The translations under genes and the position numbers were made by a program. A stretch of DNA of 6,076 nt from Bryobacterales bacterium (lineage in GTDB: Bacteria > Acidobacteriota > Terriglobia > Bryobacterales > Bryobacteraceae): contig JAOAPP010000372.1 of NCBI GenBank assembly GCA_025462985.1, forward strand, positions 1-6,076, read 5' to 3'. Shown here one piece after another: positions 1-6,076 of this stretch; the stretch's first letter is position 1; every line of letters begins with the position of its first letter. Below the pieces are notes generated by a model. The model did no database searches. It was given only the letters and a program-made list of their open reading frames with translations, and was not told the origin of the DNA.

Positions 1-2024
1 GTACGCCAGAAGACCCCGGCCTCACCCATCCAGACGACGCGTTCGTCCCGCTGAGGGCACTCCGTGGGGATGCTGAGGAAGTTGCCGCGCTGGCCCCAGA
101 TGCCGATGCGCCACATGCGATTGACCAGTTCGCTCGAGGTAACAAGCTTTGCGGCGGGTTCGCCCCCAAGACTGCTGACCACTTCTCCGGAGAGCGAAGA
201 GAGATCGGGCGTGCCGGGATAGCCGGTGAGTTCGACATAGCGGAAGCCGTGGAAGGTGAAGCTGGGCCGAAAGATCTCCTCTCCTTCGCCGCCTCGCAAA
301 GTGTAGTAATCGGTTGCGTCGGCGTTGCGGAGGTTGGCGCGATAGATACTGCCGTCGGGATTCAGGATCTCGGCGAAGCGGAGACGGACCGTGGTTCCGG
401 CGGGGCCGCTGACTTTGAGCGCTGCCCAGCCCACTATGTTCTGACCCATATCGTAGATGAAGGAACCGTCTGGCCGAGGATAGACGCGTTCCGGCTTCAA
501 GGTGGCGACGACCCGGGGAGGCGCGTCGACCTGACTGGACATTATGCCGGAGTAGGCGTCTGCAAAGACGGCTGGGCGCCAGGACGCGTCGGAGAATCCG
601 GATTTACTCCAGCCGCTCTGTTCCAGGCGCGCGTCGTAGGTCTCGCCGGCATAGATTTCGGAGTGAAGAATCGGGGAGGGGCTCACCTTCCAGGTTTGAT
701 CGGTGCCGATGGTGTCGAGAGTGCCGTCCGAATACTCGAGTTCCAGTTGCGCGATGAGACGCGGGATCGGGGGCAGCGAGAAATGCACGCCTGTCCAGGA
801 GAGGGAGCTGGCAAACCATCCGTCACCGAGCAGAGCGCCGACGGTGTTGTGGCCAGTCGCGAGCAGCTCAGTAACGTCATAGGACTGGTACTGCACGCGT
901 TTGGGGAACATTGTGAAGCCTGGGCTGAGGACGTCGGTCCCAACCTGGCGACCGTTGAGGTAAGCACGGTAGGCGCCGAGCGCCGTGACGTAGAGACGCG
1001 CTCTGGTCACGCTTTTGTCGATTGTGAACTCCTTGCGAAACTGCGCGGCCGGCTGCGGCAGGAACGCGTAATTGCCGGCATAACGCCTATCAGAAAAAGA
1101 CGCCGCGGCAGCGGCATTCAGGAACGTCGTGCCAGGGTCGAATCGAGCTTGCCACTTCTCATCGGTGCAAAAACGTTCGACCTTCCCATCGGCATGGGTC
1201 AGTTTGATTAACGCGGCGAGACCCGCTACACGCAGACTGTCGGGCGGACCGGCTCCGGGCCCGAACTGCGGTGCGGGTGGGACTGTGACAGTGATATCGA
1301 CAATGTTTCTGCCCTCGACCAGAAAGCCGGCGATTTCGCGGCGGTCGAATTGGTCCCAATTATTTTTTGCGCCCGCGTCGTGGCCGTTCACGGTGGCTTT
1401 CCAGTTGCCGCGGGCCATAAGAAACAAAGCCGCCCTCGCAGGCTTATGTGGCACTTCGAATTCGTAGTGAAAGTTGGCCACTGAGTTGGGCTTCACTTTC
1501 GTGGAGTCCTCGCCGGACACCCAAATCCATTTCATTGCCGCCTCATCGGAAGCTTGTTCGGCGTTGTCCCAGCGGATCCATTTTGCGCTCCAGTTGGACT
1601 TTTGGAGGAGACCCATCTCCCACCAGGCGGATTCGGCCGCAGTGGACATGTGGTTATGCGAGTCCCAGACGCGAACGGTCCAGTAGTAGCGCTGGCGCGA
1701 CTGGACCGGCGGGCCACCGTAAGGAATGCCGACAGATTCCCCTCCATTCTGGCGACCGCTGTCCCAGATATTCCCTTCTCCGTTCTCGAGCGCAGCCCCA
1801 CTATTTGAAACGAGAATCCGGTAGGCCGACTGGGTCCAATTGCGCTCGGTGCTGTCGCTTTGCCACGAGAGCGCCGGCTTGTCGGCGTCGATGCCGAGCG
1901 GGTTTACGAGCGACTCGCAGCGCAGGTGAACGGGTCGGGCGCACACAAACGGGATTGCTAATGGCAGCAATGACAAAACACGAACAAAAAATAAGATATA
2001 AGCCTGCAATGGCAGCGTCTCCAT
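1..2024 (-). CDS. GH78 alpha-L-rhamnosidase, secreted (N-terminal 674 residues; C-terminus beyond the window)
   Basis: Reading the minus strand from ATG at 2024 gives one uninterrupted frame to the window edge. The product should hydrolyse terminal alpha-L-rhamnose from plant or microbial glycans outside the cytoplasm. Residues 1-29 form a signal peptide (hydrophobic ILFFVRVLSLLPLAIPFV, cleavage likely after V-C-A). A fibronectin-III-like domain follows (about 31-140, with LRCE, NPLGID and AYRILVS, typical of GH78). Next come a jelly-roll-like segment (about 144-320), the Bac_rhamnosid_N-type domain (about 325-410, A-YLNG-VG and LGDGWF) and a further beta domain with YDMGQNIVGW (about 520-530). 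The catalytic helical domain begins near 626 and contains PTECPQRDER (653-662) followed by W-M-G-E (665-668). E661 matches the conserved DER glutamate, the usual general acid. Full-length enzymes are usually 900-1100 residues, so the barrel remainder and the catalytic base lie off the window. No clear Shine-Dalgarno precedes the start, but no other in-frame ATG retains the signal peptide. Family assignment is strong; substrate is inferred. Confidence 0.93.
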   Translation of the reverse strand, partial: METLPLQAYILFFVRVLSLLPLAIPFVCARPVHLRCESLVNPLGIDADKPALSWQSDSTERNWTQSAYRILVSNSGAALENGEGNIWDSGRQNGGESVGIPYGGPPVQSRQRYYWTVRVWDSHNHMSTAAESAWWEMGLLQKSNWSAKWIRWDNAEQASDEAAMKWIWVSGEDSTKVKPNSVANFHYEFEVPHKPARAALFLMARGNWKATVNGHDAGAKNNWDQFDRREIAGFLVEGRNIVDITVTVPPAPQFGPGAGPPDSLRVAGLAALIKLTHADGKVERFCTDEKWQARFDPGTTFLNAAAAASFSDRRYAGNYAFLPQPAAQFRKEFTIDKSVTRARLYVTALGAYRAYLNGRQVGTDVLSPGFTMFPKRVQYQSYDVTELLATGHNTVGALLGDGWFASSLSWTGVHFSLPPIPRLIAQLELEYSDGTLDTIGTDQTWKVSPSPILHSEIYAGETYDARLEQSGWSKSGFSDASWRPAVFADAYSGIMSSQVDAPPRVVATLKPERVYPRPDGSFIYDMGQNIVGWAALKVSGPAGTTVRLRFAEILNPDGSIYRANLRNADATDYYTLRGGEGEEIFRPSFTFHGFRYVELTGYPGTPDLSSLSGEVVSSLGGEPAAKLVTSSELVNRMWRIGIWGQRGNFLSIPTECPQRDERVVWMGEAGVFWR

Positions 2025-2107
2025 TCACAAAGAGAACACATTTGACTCACTGCCGTCTGCGAGCAGATACCGCGCAGCAACGATATTATTAAGATCAACT
2101 AAATTCC
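2025..2107. promoter_or_regulatory. Divergent intergenic region between the rhamnosidase and the cytochrome operon
   Basis: These 83 bp separate two divergently transcribed genes and must hold at least part of both promoters. On the plus strand, TTGACT (2042-2047) resembles a -35 box, but the best -10 at a suitable distance, GATACC (2066-2071), matches only 3 of 6 positions. A better -10-like TATTAT (2084-2089) is too far from it (36 bp) and would need another -35 or an activator. The segment from 2081 is AT-rich compared with the surrounding coding DNA. No good Shine-Dalgarno precedes the ATG at 2108. The presence of promoters follows from gene layout; the exact boxes are guesses. Confidence 0.4.
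2056..2067. promoter_or_regulatory. Short palindrome, possible operator
   Basis: TCTGC-GA-GCAGA is a perfect inverted repeat with 5-bp arms and a 2-bp spacer. It lies near the middle of the divergent intergenic region, directly downstream of the TTGACT box, where a bound regulator could affect both directions. Repeats of this size occur by chance, and I recognise no regulator that binds it. Confidence 0.2.
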
Positions 2108-3076
2108 ATGAAGAATTCCGACCTCGTCCGTGTGCTGGGCGCCCTGCTCCTCAGCGCGTCGCTTCTGGCATTCGCCGGGCAGCAGGATCAGAATGCGACG
2201 CCAAACCCACCGCCGCAGCCGCCGGCAGGAGCTGCGAATGGCCCTCAACCGGGACCGCAACCCAAGGCGCAGCAACAGGCCGAGCAGGCACCGGGGGCCG
2301 ACAAGAGCATGCAGGAGGCAATGAGGAACTTTCTCGCGATTGGAGCGCCTCCCGATCCAGAGGCCGTGAAGCGCGGGCAGGCGCTATTTGTTTCTAATTG
2401 CGGGTTCTGCCATGGCTCGAATGCAAAAGGCGGCGCGACGGGCCCCAGCCTGGTGCGATCGGTCGTGGTGCTGCACGACGGCGGCACGGCGAAGGAGATT
2501 ACTCCGGTGGTTCGCAACGGACGTCAGGCAAAGGGAATGCCTGCATTTCCGAACCTCACCGTTGCGCAATTTAAGGACACTGCGGCGTTCCTGCTGAAGC
2601 GTACGCAAGCGGCCGCAAACCGCATGGAATACAAGATTCTCAACATTGTGACGGGCGATCCGAAGGCTGGCGAAACGTACTTCGCCGAGCATTGCGGGAG
2701 CTGCCATTCGGCATCGGGTGACCTGGCTCACATTGCCGGCAAGTTCGACCCGGTCGCGCTGCAGTCGCGGTTTCTTTATCCGAAGACCTCGCGCTATCCG
2801 GGCATGCCTGGGCCGCCGCCCGATCCTCGGGAACAGAAGACCGTAACAGTGACTATGTCATCCGGCGAGACTTACTCAGGGACGCTTGACCACTTAGATG
2901 ACTTCAACGTTTCACTCACAACGTCCAATGGAGAGCACCGAAGCTGGAACTTCGACGATGAGAAGAATATAAAGGTGGATGTTCATGACCCGTTGAAGGC
3001 GCATGCTGATCTGCTGCCGGGCTATACGGACGCGGATATGCATAATGTGCTGGCTTATCTGGAGACCATGAAGTGA
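2108..3076 (+). CDS. Secreted diheme c-type cytochrome with a beta-barrel-like insertion; likely electron acceptor of the quinoprotein
   Basis: This 322-residue protein should carry electrons in the periplasm. Residues 1-23 are a signal peptide (hydrophobic LLLSASLLAFA, cleavage after A-F-A). Residues 24-65 are a Pro/Gln/Ala-rich low-complexity linker. Cytochrome domain 1 (about 85-170) has heme-binding CGFCH at 98-102 and the G-M-P motif with probable axial Met144. Domain 2 (about 183-322) has CGSCH at 196-200 and a G-M-P with candidate axial Met233. Between that Met and the closing helix (about 306-322, YTDADMHNVLAYLETM) lies an extra strand-rich segment at 243-292. The start is ATG 2108, the only one that leaves a complete signal peptide. 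The gene overlaps the quinoprotein gene by 4 bp, so the two are almost certainly co-translated and are likely partners, as with known PQQ alcohol dehydrogenases and their cytochromes. There is no lipobox, so the protein is soluble or anchored by its N-terminus if uncleaved. Heme sites are seen directly; the partner role is inferred. Confidence 0.93.
   Translation: MKNSDLVRVLGALLLSASLLAFAGQQDQNATPNPPPQPPAGAANGPQPGPQPKAQQQAEQAPGADKSMQEAMRNFLAIGAPPDPEAVKRGQALFVSNCGFCHGSNAKGGATGPSLVRSVVVLHDGGTAKEITPVVRNGRQAKGMPAFPNLTVAQFKDTAAFLLKRTQAAANRMEYKILNIVTGDPKAGETYFAEHCGSCHSASGDLAHIAGKFDPVALQSRFLYPKTSRYPGMPGPPPDPREQKTVTVTMSSGETYSGTLDHLDDFNVSLTTSNGEHRSWNFDDEKNIKVDVHDPLKAHADLLPGYTDADMHNVLAYLETMK
3061..3065 (+). 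promoter_or_regulatory. Ribosome binding site that fixes the GTG start of the quinoprotein
   Basis: GGAGA inside the end of the cytochrome gene lies 7 nt before the GTG at 3073. This is good spacing, and it is the clearest Shine-Dalgarno in the window. With the GTGA start/stop overlap it indicates translational coupling, and it supports GTG rather than a later start. Confidence 0.6.
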
Positions 3077-4641
3077 AACTCAGCAACCTTATTCTTTCTT
3101 CCCTGCTTTGTCTTCCGATAGGCGTTGTCGCACAAGGACTGGATCCAGCGGCCATCGCAAAGCCGGCTCCGAACATGTGGCCGACATACAACGGCGACTA
3201 TTCGGGGCGACGGTTCAGCCCGTTGAAGCAGATTAACGCCGACAATATAAAGAACCTGAAACTGGCATGGCTGTATCACGCCAACGGCGGCGCGGAGATC
3301 AAGTCGACTCCGCTGGAAGTGGATGGCGTGCTGTATTTCACCATGCCGGACCATGCCTGGGCGGTGGATGCGCGAACAGGCCGGGAGATCTGGCACTACA
3401 AGTGGGAAAGCAAAGGCGGCATCCACACCGGAAATCGCGGCGTCGGCATTTACCATGACTGGGTGTTTTTTGAGACGCCAGACAACCACCTAATTTCGCT
3501 GGACAAGAACTCAGGCAAATTCCGATGGGCGGTGGAGATTGCGGATCTGGCGCAGGAGTATTTCTCGACGCCGGCGCCTCTGGTCGTCGGGAACCATATC
3601 ATTGTTGGGGTAGGCGGGGATTCGCTGGACGTTCCTGGTTATCTTGAGTCGAGAGATCCGGAGACGGGCGCCGTGCAGTGGCATTGGAATACGGAACCTC
3701 GTCCGGGCGAGCCAGGCTCTGAGACGTGGCCGAACGAACAGGCGATGACGCATGGCGGCGGCATGACCTGGCTGACGGGCACGTACGATCCGGAGTTGAA
3801 CCTTCTTTACTGGGGCACGGGTAATCCGAACCCGGTGCATGCGGGGCAGAGCCGCAAGGGAGACGACCTTTGGACGTGCTCGATCGTGGCGCTGAATCCG
3901 GATACGGGAAAGCTGGTGTGGTGGTTCCAGGCTTCGCCTCACGATACGCACGACTGGGACAACGTGGAAGAGCCGGTCCTGTTTGATGCAGAGATCAATG
4001 GTGAGAAGAGGAAGCTGCTAGCGCAGGCGGCGCGCAACGGGTATTTCTTTGTATTGGACCGAACAAACGGAAAGAGTGTAACGACTACTCCGTTCATCGA
4101 TGTGAACTGGTCGAAAGGCGTGAACAAGCGCGGCGAGCCGATTCCGAACGAAGCGAAGGAGCCGAAGACGGATGGCGCGCTGGTGATTCCGGCTTCGGGC
4201 GGCGCGACGAATTGGCCTCCTCCGAGCTTCGATCCGGAGACGGGGTTGTTCTACGTGAGCGCTTCTCCTTCCTACAGCGTGTATTACCTGACCGACACCA
4301 GCGACAAGCCGGAAGGGTATGGCGGGCGAGATAGCGGCGTGTATTCGCAATCGATGGTGGAAGCGATCGATTACAAGACGGGCAAGATCAAATGGAAGCA
4401 CGTCTTCCCGGGAGAAGGCGATTCGCTTTCGGGTATTCTCACCACGGCGGGCAAACTGTTGTTCACCGGCGATCCTTCCGGGAACTTCATTGCTTTCGAT
4501 CCGGCTGACGGCAAGATACTCTGGCACACAGGATTGACGAAGTCGGTTTCGAATGGCCCAATGACATATGAACTGGATGGGCGGCAGTATGTGGTGGTGG
4601 GCGCTGGCGATATCTTGTATGCGTTCACGCTGCCGCAGTAA
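3073..4641 (+). CDS. PQQ-dependent alcohol dehydrogenase-type beta-propeller quinoprotein, atypical active site
   Basis: This 522-residue protein resembles type I quinoprotein alcohol/methanol dehydrogenases, which oxidise alcohols or sugars in the periplasm with PQQ plus Ca2+ or a lanthanide. Residues 1-20 are a signal peptide ending V-V-A, leaving Gln21 as the new N-terminus. Repeated D-x-x-T/S-G-x-x-x-W-like propeller motifs occur near 98-107, 144-152, 195-203, 276-283, 433-441 and 476-484. Matches to the family active site are R122 in GNRG, W233, N251 in GTGNP, the catalytic-type D294, R321-N322 and N380-W381. D296, two residues after D294, matches the extra Asp of lanthanide-using XoxF/ExaF/PedH. 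The vicinal Cys-Cys is missing: G116-I117 occupy the site and C269 is the only mature cysteine. The usual metal-binding Glu aligns to Ser184. At 522 residues it is shorter than classical members (about 570-620) and has no fused cytochrome domain, consistent with the separate cytochrome encoded upstream. The fold is certain; whether it binds PQQ, and its substrate, are open. Confidence 0.9.
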   Translation: MKLSNLILSSLLCLPIGVVAQGLDPAAIAKPAPNMWPTYNGDYSGRRFSPLKQINADNIKNLKLAWLYHANGGAEIKSTPLEVDGVLYFTMPDHAWAVDARTGREIWHYKWESKGGIHTGNRGVGIYHDWVFFETPDNHLISLDKNSGKFRWAVEIADLAQEYFSTPAPLVVGNHIIVGVGGDSLDVPGYLESRDPETGAVQWHWNTEPRPGEPGSETWPNEQAMTHGGGMTWLTGTYDPELNLLYWGTGNPNPVHAGQSRKGDDLWTCSIVALNPDTGKLVWWFQASPHDTHDWDNVEEPVLFDAEINGEKRKLLAQAARNGYFFVLDRTNGKSVTTTPFIDVNWSKGVNKRGEPIPNEAKEPKTDGALVIPASGGATNWPPPSFDPETGLFYVSASPSYSVYYLTDTSDKPEGYGGRDSGVYSQSMVEAIDYKTGKIKWKHVFPGEGDSLSGILTTAGKLLFTGDPSGNFIAFDPADGKILWHTGLTKSVSNGPMTYELDGRQYVVVGAGDILYAFTLPQ

Positions 4642-4651
4642 ATTCGTTCGA

Positions 4652-5422
4652 GTGATTGTTCGTTTTTTCCTTTGGTCTCTGGCGGGGGTTGGAGCGTTTT
4701 CGGCAGTGCTCCAAAGCCCGGCGGTTCCCACCTATCGTCCCCAGGTGATTCATGTTTATCCGCATGATCGCGAGGCTTTCACGCAGGGGCTGGAGTACCG
4801 TGACGGGTTTCTCTTTGAGGGCACAGGGCTCAAGGGGCATTCTACTGTGCGAAAGGAAGAGTTGGAGTCGGGCCGCGTCCTGCAGAAGATTGACATAGCG
4901 GACCAGTATTTCGGGGAAGGGATCACGGTTTTCCAAAAGAGCATCGTGGAGCTGACATGGCAATCGCATACCGGCTTGGTCTATGACAAGTCTTCGTTTG
5001 GCTTGCTGAAGAGCTTCAGCTACAGCGGTGAAGGCTGGGGTCTCGCCAATGATGGTCAGCGAATTTATATGAGCGATGGCACGGCTCAGATTCGCGTGCT
5101 GGATCCGGAGACGCTGACAGAACAGCGCCGAATCACGGTGCATGAGCGAAACAAGCAATTCGATTCCCTGAATGAGCTCGAGTGGGTGCGGGGTGAGATT
5201 TTCGCAAACGTGTGGCAAACAGACCAGATTCTGCGGATCTCGCCGCGCGATGGAGCTGTGACGGGTGTTATCGACCTCAGCGGATTACTGTCGCGGGAGG
5301 AGCGTGAGGCAGGTGCAGACGTCCTGAACGGAATTGCGTATGACTCGGCCGGCGACCGATTGTTTGTGACGGGGAAGCTATGGCCGAAGCTGTTCGAGAT
5401 CAAGCTGATCCCGAAGGTGTGA
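4652..5422 (+). CDS. Glutaminyl-peptide cyclotransferase (glutamine cyclotransferase, plant/bacterial beta-propeller type), secreted
   Basis: This 256-residue protein should convert N-terminal Gln of exported proteins to pyroglutamate, releasing ammonia. Signature segments of the five-bladed propeller family (Glu_cyclase_2) appear in order: FTQGL (43-47), FEGTG (55-59, with Glu56 matching the probable catalytic Glu), FGEGI (87-91), LTW (101-103), EGWGL (127-131), LNELE (173-177), ANVW (185-188), LNGIA (225-229) and TGKLW (240-244). The length matches bacterial members. I chose GTG 4652, 10 bp after the quinoprotein stop, because it gives a compact signal sequence (MIVRFFLWSLAGVGAFSA). ATG 4619 is an in-frame alternative with a longer basic N-terminus that overlaps the upstream gene, and an ATG at 4568 is less likely. 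No start has a convincing Shine-Dalgarno at ideal spacing, so expression probably depends on readthrough from upstream. It is the third gene of the operon. Family is confident; the exact start is uncertain. Confidence 0.9.
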   Translation: MIVRFFLWSLAGVGAFSAVLQSPAVPTYRPQVIHVYPHDREAFTQGLEYRDGFLFEGTGLKGHSTVRKEELESGRVLQKIDIADQYFGEGITVFQKSIVELTWQSHTGLVYDKSSFGLLKSFSYSGEGWGLANDGQRIYMSDGTAQIRVLDPETLTEQRRITVHERNKQFDSLNELEWVRGEIFANVWQTDQILRISPRDGAVTGVIDLSGLLSREEREAGADVLNGIAYDSAGDRLFVTGKLWPKLFEIKLIPKV

Positions 5423-5428
5423 CGCGAC

Positions 5429-6076
5429 TCAACGCCTCCTCAGTTTGACGGTGCCCGTTATTCCAGAGGGGAGCGGGCGAATATCCTTTACGTCCTGCGG
5501 GGTGAAGCGTTCTCCGTAGCGGAGATTGAGCAGGCGGTAGTCGGGGAGGGCGCGACCGGCCATCTCATTCATGGCGGTATTGCCGACGACCACAGCCAAT
5601 TCGTTGCGGCCCTCCTTTAGAGATTTGCTCACGTCGACTGAGTACGGGGGGTGCCAGACGACACCGGCTCGGAAGCCATTGACGTACACAACTGCGGATT
5701 CGTGTACTGGGCTTTCGAACAGAGCGCGCATTCCGAGCAGTTGGTCTGCGGCAGGCTCAATGGGCGTACCGGGGCCGAAATCCAGAGCAACGCCGGATGC
5801 GTCAGCGAGGAAGCCTTGCAGGACGTCGATGGTTTTCCGATAAGTGGCTTCTCCAGAGTAGAACCGAGTGTGTTCGTCATCGGTCCAGGAGTGGAGCTTC
5901 GGGTAGTCCATTGTGAGGTTCAAGCGCCCGAACGTCACTTTCCAATCGGAGCTGAGGTCGATTTCTTTAGCAGGCGCGGGTTGGCGCGGCGCAGGCTCTG
6001 CAGCGGCCGAACTTGAGAATACAAGGACGCGAGACTCGTATGGCGCGAGATCCAGAGGCAACTCGGTGCGGTCGCC
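5429..6076 (-). CDS. C-terminal 215 residues of a large glycoside hydrolase, probably GH106-like (start beyond the window)
   Basis: The frame is open from the right edge to TGA at 5431-5429; the TTG at 6061 is internal, because in-frame codons G-D-R-T-E precede it. The fragment opens with LPLDLAPYESRVLVF, the typical strand that ends the middle beta domain of GH106-type and related sugar hydrolases. A Pro/Ala-rich linker follows, then a galactose-binding-like jelly roll beginning at DLSSDWKVTF. Its hallmarks are FYSGEATYRKT, VALDFGPG, VVYVNGFRAGVVW, HPPYSVDV and the G-R-N-E-L-A-V-V-V-G-N-T strand. The tail has PDYRLLNLRYGERF and PLPSGITG, which I associate with acidobacterial GH106-like alpha-L-rhamnosidases. 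The catalytic part is outside the window, so GH106 versus GH2-like or an unclassified family cannot be settled here. The gene converges on the cyclotransferase with 6 bp between stops, and no terminator hairpin is visible there. Confidence 0.75.
   Translation of the reverse strand, partial: GDRTELPLDLAPYESRVLVFSSSAAAEPAPRQPAPAKEIDLSSDWKVTFGRLNLTMDYPKLHSWTDDEHTRFYSGEATYRKTIDVLQGFLADASGVALDFGPGTPIEPAADQLLGMRALFESPVHESAVVYVNGFRAGVVWHPPYSVDVSKSLKEGRNELAVVVGNTAMNEMAGRALPDYRLLNLRYGERFTPQDVKDIRPLPSGITGTVKLRRR

Noticed and set aside
249..1211. A 320-codon open frame on the plus strand
   Set aside because: It lies antisense to the GH78 gene, whose frame gives clear family motifs throughout. The plus-strand translation has no recognisable domain and is the shadow expected in GC-rich DNA.
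1448..2092. A 214-codon plus-strand frame reaching into the divergent intergenic region
   Set aside because: It is antisense to the rhamnosidase signal peptide and fibronectin-like domain. The product is Arg/Ser-rich shadow sequence without motifs.
4568..4651. N-terminal extension of the cyclase from ATG 4568
   Set aside because: It would add 28 Trp/Met/Arg-rich residues that merely read the quinoprotein gene in another frame and would bury the signal peptide. GTG 4652 fits better.
4018..4731. A 237-codon minus-strand open frame
   Set aside because: It is antisense to the end of the quinoprotein and the start of the cyclase genes. Its composition is Arg-rich and shows no fold or signal peptide.
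4625..5218. A 197-codon minus-strand open frame
   Set aside because: It is antisense to the glutaminyl cyclase, whose conserved motifs fix the coding strand.
5423..5428. Possible bidirectional terminator between the convergent genes
   Set aside because: The gap is only 6 bp, and I found no convincing hairpin with a T-run in the flanking bases.

Overview
The window holds five protein-coding genes on GC-rich DNA: three complete genes on the plus strand, flanked on each side by a minus-strand glycoside hydrolase gene that runs off the window. Every protein whose N-terminus is visible carries a Sec-type signal peptide, so the locus is devoted to the periplasm or outside of a Gram-negative-type cell. 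The combination of an acidobacterial-looking quinoprotein, a diheme cytochrome, a glutaminyl cyclase and large rhamnosidase-type enzymes suggests a plant-polymer-degrading Acidobacteriota (Terriglobia/Solibacteres-like). This assignment is inferred from family resemblance recalled from memory, since no taxonomic marker is present.

Layout: 1-2024 (minus) is the N-terminal 674 residues of a GH78 alpha-L-rhamnosidase, ending just after the start of the catalytic domain. 2025-2107 is an 83-bp divergent intergenic region with weak promoter-like elements and a small palindrome. 2108-3076 (plus) is a secreted diheme cytochrome c. 3073-4641 (plus) is a PQQ-dehydrogenase-type beta-propeller that overlaps the cytochrome gene by 4 bp (GTGA). 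4652-5422 (plus) is a secreted glutaminyl-peptide cyclotransferase starting 10 bp after the dehydrogenase stop. 5429-6076 (minus) is the C-terminal 215 residues of a large glycoside hydrolase with a galactose-binding-like domain, probably GH106-like, converging tail to tail on the cyclotransferase with a 6-bp gap.

How the genes may work together: the cytochrome and quinoprotein form an obvious translationally coupled redox pair, in which the propeller would oxidise an alcohol or sugar and pass electrons to the diheme cytochrome. The quinoprotein is unusual. It lacks the vicinal disulfide and the usual metal-binding Glu, yet has the D-x-D motif linked to lanthanide use in XoxF/ExaF/PedH enzymes. 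Its predicted mature N-terminus is Gln, and the next gene encodes the enzyme that converts N-terminal Gln to pyroglutamate, so the operon may encode its own maturation step. The flanking hydrolases suggest the redox unit sits in a rhamnose-polysaccharide degradation locus, but that functional link is inference. No RNA genes, CRISPR, insertion sequences or clear terminators were seen.
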